DNA of 64,000 nt from Peterkaempfera podocarpi (lineage in GTDB: Bacteria; Actinomycetota; Actinomycetes; Streptomycetales; Streptomycetaceae), in contig NZ_CP162102.1 of assembly GCF_042466665.1 (NCBI RefSeq), positions 2,976,001 through 3,040,000 of the forward strand. The letters run 5' to 3'. The position numbers and the translations under genes are program-made. Below are positions 59,490 through 64,000 of this stretch, piece after piece. The notes under the pieces are model-generated. The model was not told the origin of the DNA. It searched no databases and saw only the letters and a program-made list of their open reading frames with translations. How positions within the stretch are numbered: the stretch's first letter is position 1; every line of letters starts with the position of its first letter.

Positions 59490-60934
59490 TCACAGCGCCA
59501 GGCCGGTGAGGACCAGCACCCGCTCGTAGGTGTAGTCGTCCATGGCGTACTTGACGCCCTCACGTCCCACACCGGACTGCTTGGCGCCGCCGTACGGCAT
59601 CTGGTCCGCACGGTAGGACGGCACATCGCCCACGATCACACCGCCGACCTCCAGCTCCCGGTGGGCCCGGAAGGCGGTCTGCAGGTCATGGGTGAAGACA
59701 CCCGCCTGAAGGCCGTACGGGGAGTCGTTGACCAGCGCGAACGCCTCGTCGGCACCGTCCACCCGGTGCAGGCTCAGCACCGGGCCGAAGACCTCCTCGC
59801 AGGCCAGGGTCACACCGGCGGGCACCTCGGCCAGCACGGTCGGCGCGTAGGTGGCACCCTCCCGCTTGCCGCCGGTCAGCAGCTTCGCCCCGGCGGCCAC
59901 GGCCTCGTCCACCCAGGACTCGACCCGCTCGGCCGCGGCCTCGCTCACCAGCGGGCCCACGTCCACGGAGTCGTCGGAAGGGTCACCGGTGACCTGCTCC
60001 TGGACCTTGGCGACGACCTTCTCCACCAGCCGGTCTAGACCGCGGCGTCCGCGACGACCCGCTGCACCGAGATGCAGGACTGGCCGCCCTGGTAGTTGGC
60101 GAAGGTGGCGATCCGCGAGGCGGCCCACTCCAGGTCCTCCTCGCTCGACCAGTCGGCGAGGACGACCGCTGCGGCGTTGCCGCCCAGCTCCAGGGTGACG
60201 TGCTTGCGCGGCGCGGAGTCCAGGATGCCCCAGCCCACCGGCCCGGAGCCGGTGAAGGAGATCACCGGCAGCCGCTCGTCCTGCACCAGGGCGGGCATCC
60301 GGTCGTTGGGAACCGGCAGCACACTCCAGGAACCGGCGGGCAGCTCGGTCTCGGCCAGGATCTCGCCCAGCACCAGGGCGGAGAGCGGTGTGGCCGGGGC
60401 CGGCTTGAGGATGATCGGGGTGCCCACCGCGATCGCCGGGGCGACCTTGTGCGCCACGAGGTTGAGCGGGAAGTTGAACGGCGCGATGCCCAGCACCACA
60501 CCGCGCGGGAAGCGGCGGGTGAGGGCGAGGCGGCCGGCGCCGCCCGCGTCGGTGTCCAGCCGCTGGGCCTCGCCGCTGTTGAACCGGCGGGCCTCCTCGG
60601 CAGCCCAGCGGAAGACCGAGGCCGCCCGGCCGATCTCGCCGCGGGCCCACTTGACCGGCTTGCCGTTCTCGGCGGTGACCAGGCGCGCCAGCTCCTCGGT
60701 GCGCTCGGTCAGCCGCTTCGCCACATGGTCGAGCGCGGCTGCGCGCACATGCGCCGGGGTGGCCGCGAAGGCGTCCTGCACGGCGACGGCGGCGCTGACC
60801 GCCTCCTCGACCTGCTCCTCGGTGGGCACGCTGACACGGCCGACGAGGCTGCCGTCCCACGGGTGGTGGACCTCGAAGGCCTCCGGGCCGCTCTCCCGGC
60901 GGCCGGCCAGCCAGAACTCATGGGTGGTGGTCAC
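59490..60934 (-). pseudogene. aldehyde dehydrogenase family protein, frameshifted
   Basis: About 481 residues when corrected. It has LRITLE-free but complete ALDH motifs: FPRGVVLGIAPFNFPL, ILKPAPATPLSAL, FTGSGPVGW, the general base in LELGGN and the nucleophile Cys in GGQSCISV. The reading frame breaks at 60035/60036, where VADAAV is followed by TAG; adding one base after TA gives VYDRLVEKV and joins the C-terminal half (EEVFGPVL, NDSPYGLQAGVF). 1445 nt = 481 codons plus two bases fits one missing base. It could be a sequencing error or an inactive gene. GTG 60934 (VTTTHEFWLAG) is the likely start. A PucR gene lies beside it. Confidence 0.9.
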
Positions 60935-61133
60935 AGTCGCTACCGGCCCTTCCCTGATCGTCGCTGCTGCGGTGTCGGCGGGCGGATGGCCGCCGCGTCC
61001 CACCCACGGTAGGACCCCCGCCCGCACAGCCGGATTGGACGGTACGTAGTACCGCGGGCGCCGGACACTCCGCAGCGGAGTACGGGGGCGTTCCGGCGGG
61101 GCCGGCAGCCACTGCTGGGGGTCAACGGCCGAC

Positions 61134-61204
61134 GATCGGCGGTCGGCGATCAGCGGTCGGCTGATCAGCGGTCGGCGATCGGCGATCAGCGATCAGCGAT
61201 CGCC
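61134..61204. repeat. array of ten 7-bp repeats between ALDH and pucR
   Basis: Ten heptamers of consensus G(A/G)TC(A/G)GC occur head to tail, with one extra T after the fourth unit. The array lies in the gap and overlaps the last codons and stop of pucR (stop at 61193-61195). Confidence 0.85.
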
Positions 61205-62788
61205 CGCTCTCAGCGCCAGCCAGAGCTCCATCCGCACATCGGTGTCGTCGAGCGAGCGGCCCAGCAGCTCCTCCACCCGCCTCATCCGGTACCGCAGCGT
61301 GTGCCGGTGCACCCCCAGATCCGCCGCCGCCGCATCCCACTGCCCGTGGCGCGAGAGCCAGGCCCGCAGCGACGCCTCCAGGTCGCCGCGCGCGGTGCGG
61401 TCGTGCTCCCGCAGCGGCCTCAGCACCCCCTCGGCGAAGGCCGAGACCGCCTCGTCCCCGAGCAGCGGCAGCAGCGACCCCGTTCCCACCTCGTCGTGGT
61501 CCACCAGGTGCTGCCCGCTGCGCAGCGCCACCGCGAGCGCCCGCTCCGCCTGGGCGAACGCCGCCCCCGCCTGCTCCGTCACGGTCGCGGCCGACACCCC
61601 GAGCGCCAGGGCGTCGCCCTCCTCGGCCGCTGCCGCGCAGTCCCCGTGCACCGCCCCGCCGTCCTGGGCCAGCAGCACCAGCCGCTCCTCAGCCGCCGAA
61701 CGGTCCCGGGCCACCAGCAGCCGCTCCCCGGCGCGCCCCGCCGCCTGCTCCGCCCGGTCCGCCAGATCGGCCAGCGGATCACCCTCGTCCTCCTCACCGC
61801 GCGCGGCCTGCGCCAGCAGCACCCGCACGGCACCCTCCGGCAGGCCCCCGTACAGCACCGCGGCCACCTCACGAGCGGTCGCGGTCTCCCCCGCCAGCAC
61901 CAGCCGCAGCAGCGCGGTGCCCATCCGCTCCTCGGCACGGCGCAGATCCCTGGAGCGCTCCAGGGTGAGGGTGAGCAGGGCCACGGCGGCGTTCAGCACA
62001 TACCGCTCGGTGGGGCTGAGCCTGGCCTCGGTGCCGACGGCCAGGAAGCCACGGGGCCGCCGGTCGGCACCCAGCGACTGCAGCACCACGAAGTCCTCGT
62101 CCGCGGTGTCCGCGCCGCCCGGCCTGCCCTGCAGTGCCGCACTTGCCGGCGCGGGGCGGCGGCGCAGCCGGTCCACCTCCCCGGCGAGCCGCGCGGCCCG
62201 CCGGGCGGCCCAGTCCGGTGCCGCCAGGGAGAGCGCTCCGGTCGCGTCGTAGAGCGCCGCCCAGCCGCCGAGCCGAGCGGCCAGCCGACGTACCACCGCG
62301 GCCGTGCCGTCCTTGCCGAGGGCGGCCCGTGTCAGCTCCTCCTGCGCCTCGAAACTGGTGGTCACGGCCTCGTACTGCTCGGCGGCCAGCGCCGCCGACA
62401 CCGCCTTGCTGATCGCGATGAAGGGCGTCGGCTGCGGCACCCTCAGCAGCGGCAGGCCCCGCTCCGAAGCCGCCTCCACCAGCGGCCGCGGCACCTCGGT
62501 GTGGGACAGGCCCACCCCCAGGCCCAGGCCCACCACTCCGGCGTCGGCGAGCCGGTGCACATAGGCCCGCAGTGCCTCGTCGCCGTCGCCGGTGCCCGTG
62601 CCTGTGCCTGTGCCGCCCAGCTTGATCCCGGTGGTCAGCAGCAGCTCCCCGCCCTCCAGATAGGGCGTGGGGTCGTCCAGTTCGCTGGTGTGCACCCAGC
62701 GGACCGGACGCTCCAGCTGGTCCTCACCTGCGAGGACGGTCAGATGGAGCGAGGAGTTGCGGACCAGGGAGGCCAGGGTGGGTGGCAT
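61193..62788 (-). CDS. PucR family transcriptional regulator
   Basis: 531 residues. The N-terminal PucR/purine-catabolism-type sensor (LERPVRWVHTSELDDPTPYLEGGELLLTTGIKL) and the C-terminal helix-turn-helix (WDAAAADLGVHRHTLRYRMRRVEELLG, PucR_2) are both intact. A GTGTGTG stretch at about 60-66 is coded by a short hexamer repeat (62591-62614). In streptomycetes such regulators sit beside aldehyde dehydrogenase and aminotransferase genes of GABA/amine use, suggesting it controls the neighbouring dehydrogenase (inference). Confidence 0.9.
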   Translation of the reverse strand: MPPTLASLVRNSSLHLTVLAGEDQLERPVRWVHTSELDDPTPYLEGGELLLTTGIKLGGTGTGTGTGDGDEALRAYVHRLADAGVVGLGLGVGLSHTEVPRPLVEAASERGLPLLRVPQPTPFIAISKAVSAALAAEQYEAVTTSFEAQEELTRAALGKDGTAAVVRRLAARLGGWAALYDATGALSLAAPDWAARRAARLAGEVDRLRRRPAPASAALQGRPGGADTADEDFVVLQSLGADRRPRGFLAVGTEARLSPTERYVLNAAVALLTLTLERSRDLRRAEERMGTALLRLVLAGETATAREVAAVLYGGLPEGAVRVLLAQAARGEEDEGDPLADLADRAEQAAGRAGERLLVARDRSAAEERLVLLAQDGGAVHGDCAAAAEEGDALALGVSAATVTEQAGAAFAQAERALAVALRSGQHLVDHDEVGTGSLLPLLGDEAVSAFAEGVLRPLREHDRTARGDLEASLRAWLSRHGQWDAAAADLGVHRHTLRYRMRRVEELLGRSLDDTDVRMELWLALRAGDR

Positions 62789-62958
62789 GACACCTTCGGT
62801 CGGGCATGCCGCACCGCCCGGCCCGGCACCGCATCCTCGCGGTGCCCGCGGTACGGCACGGCCGGCGGAACAGGGGCAGGACGTGCTCGGTAATGATTAT
62901 GGACGGTCCGCACAACCACTGCCACGAAGTCCTCCACAGCGGCGCAGCATCCGCCCGC

Positions 62959-64000
62959 TCAACCGCGCAGATCGACCAGGAGCGGAGGCACCTGGGCCCC
63001 GTCCACGGTGGTCAGCGACACCACCGCATGCCCCGACGGCAGCGCGTGCGCCAGATCCGACGACGACCACAGCTGCCGTTCCACCGAGCGCGTGGTGACG
63101 CTCTCGGTCTGCACCGGAGCCCCCGCCAGCAGTCCGCGGAACGCCCGGACGGACCGCCGCAGCAGCCCGCCGGAGGTGTCGGGGGTCTGGGTGACGGCCT
63201 TCTCCTGCACCCACACCGTGCCCCACGCCTCCGCGAACAGCCTGCCGTCCCAGGGCGCAATCCCCGGGAAGGCCATCCGGCAGCCGACCGCACCGAACAG
63301 CGGCGCCCGCAGTGCCTCCGGCAGGTCGGCCAGGCTGCGCAGCGCCAGCAGCGCCCCCGCGTTGGCGCCGCGCATCCGCTGCAGCCCCCGGACCGTGTGG
63401 CTGTCCACCGCCGCTGATGCGTCGTCGACCACCAGCCCTGCGAAGAGCGAACGGTCCCGCCGTCCGGCGGCGGCCTGCACAAACTGCCCCACCACCAGCC
63501 GGGCCAGCATCCGCGCCGCCTCCGGATGGCTGTGCTCGGGCAGCTTCACCCGCACCCGCAGCGGATGGTCGAGCGCCCGCATCGCGAACGGCGGCTTCTC
63601 CCTGCCGAGCTCATGGGCCGAGGGGTTGAAGCAGCCGGCGAAGGCCGGCCGGTCGAGCAACGTCAGCCGGTCGGCGAGCAGCGTCCCCGGATCGTCGGCG
63701 CGGCCGTGCTGGCGCTCCCGCTGCTGCAGATCGTGGCGGTGCGCCTCCAGCCGTCCGGTGTCGCTGAGTGCCGTACGCAGCGCCGCCCAGGCCTCGGGCT
63801 CGCCGAGCAGCAGGTCGCGCAGCTCCTGCACCCCCGGATAGCGGTCGTGGGCGGCCAGGAAGGGTCCGACCACCTGCTGCACCGTGGTCCGGGCGCCTTC
63901 GGCCCGCAGCGCCAGCTCGTCCGGCAGCAGCGCGTCGGCCAGCCGGGCCGCTGCCTCGTCGCTGCTGTGTGCGGCGCCGTAGAGGTCCAGGCCGTACGCC
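62959..64000 (-). CDS. TraG/VirD4-like ATPase C-terminal part (start outside window)
   Basis: The frame runs from beyond 64000 to a stop at 62959, giving over 345 residues. The visible part has LFAGLVVDDASAAVDSHTVRGLQRMRGANAGALLALRSLADLPEALRAPLFGAVGCRMAFPGI, which resembles the end of the TraG/TraD coupling ATPase fold (Walker B-like acidic pair, then sensor helix). A GTG at 63882 is merely internal. The Walker A part lies outside the window. It may be a conserved streptomycete ATP-binding protein rather than part of a conjugation system; no neighbours here show a mobile element. Confidence 0.7.
   Translation of the reverse strand, partial: AYGLDLYGAAHSSDEAAARLADALLPDELALRAEGARTTVQQVVGPFLAAHDRYPGVQELRDLLLGEPEAWAALRTALSDTGRLEAHRHDLQQRERQHGRADDPGTLLADRLTLLDRPAFAGCFNPSAHELGREKPPFAMRALDHPLRVRVKLPEHSHPEAARMLARLVVGQFVQAAAGRRDRSLFAGLVVDDASAAVDSHTVRGLQRMRGANAGALLALRSLADLPEALRAPLFGAVGCRMAFPGIAPWDGRLFAEAWGTVWVQEKAVTQTPDTSGGLLRRSVRAFRGLLAGAPVQTESVTTRSVERQLWSSSDLAHALPSGHAVVSLTTVDGAQVPPLLVDLRG

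Overview
This window is chromosomal DNA of a high-GC actinomycete, almost certainly a Streptomycetaceae member (Streptomyces, Kitasatospora, Streptacidiphilus or a close relative). The evidence is GC near 70% with C/G-ending codons, GTG and TTG starts, an rRNA operon lacking spacer tRNAs, a 3.1-kb actinobacterial 23S rRNA, and the gene order RNase J-dapA-thyX ... dapB-M16 protease-pnp-rpsO ... ribF-truB-rbfA-infB-nusA-rimP ... ispG-rseP-dxr that is familiar from Streptomyces chromosomes.

Layout. 1-1.7 kb: an ATP-dependent DNA ligase (cut by the window edge), divergent from a LigD-type primase-polymerase. 1.8-7.5 kb: a complete rrn operon on the minus strand (16S-23S-5S) with leader, promoter and terminator. 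7.5-18.8 kb: minus-strand RNA-decay and lysine/thymidylate genes (RNase J, dapA, thyX, a small TPR membrane protein, dapB, M16 peptidase, pnp, rpsO). The thyX gene carries an in-frame 303-codon intein. 19-36 kb: a compact type VII (ESX) secretion locus: eccD, eccC, mycosin protease, two WXG100 proteins, eccB, eccE, an unassigned partner protein and a proline-rich ParA/EspI-like ATPase, with one amino-acid permease inserted. 36-45.5 kb: the ribosome-maturation/translation cluster read from rimP to ribF (rimP, nusA, ylxR, infB, ylxP, rbfA, DHH phosphoesterase, truB, ribF). 45.6-49.3 kb: a DUF4439 pair, an APH(6)-type kinase and two acetyltransferases. 49.5-53.5 kb: MEP isoprenoid genes dxr and ispG around a site-2 protease. 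53.5-64 kb: an acyl-CoA dehydrogenase, a membrane phosphodiesterase, an MBL-fold/DedA pair, an aldehyde dehydrogenase with a PucR regulator, and the 3' part of a TraG-like ATPase.

How the parts work together. Most of the window is housekeeping. The ESX genes form the only large dedicated system: a membrane core (EccB, C, D, E), substrates (two WXG100 proteins with their own promoter and a palindrome just downstream of the likely start point), the MycP protease and an EspI-like ATPase. Genes are often separated by strong perfect hairpins, so transcription units can be drawn with fair confidence.

The most notable single element is the ThyX intein. It splits the catalytic RHR...SxR signature and carries an AP2-like DNA-binding module between splicing blocks A and B, plus a zinc-type HNH endonuclease between blocks B and F. 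Two otherwise intact genes, ribF and the aldehyde dehydrogenase, each contain a single-base frameshift. For ribF, an essential function, this looks more like a sequence error than real decay.
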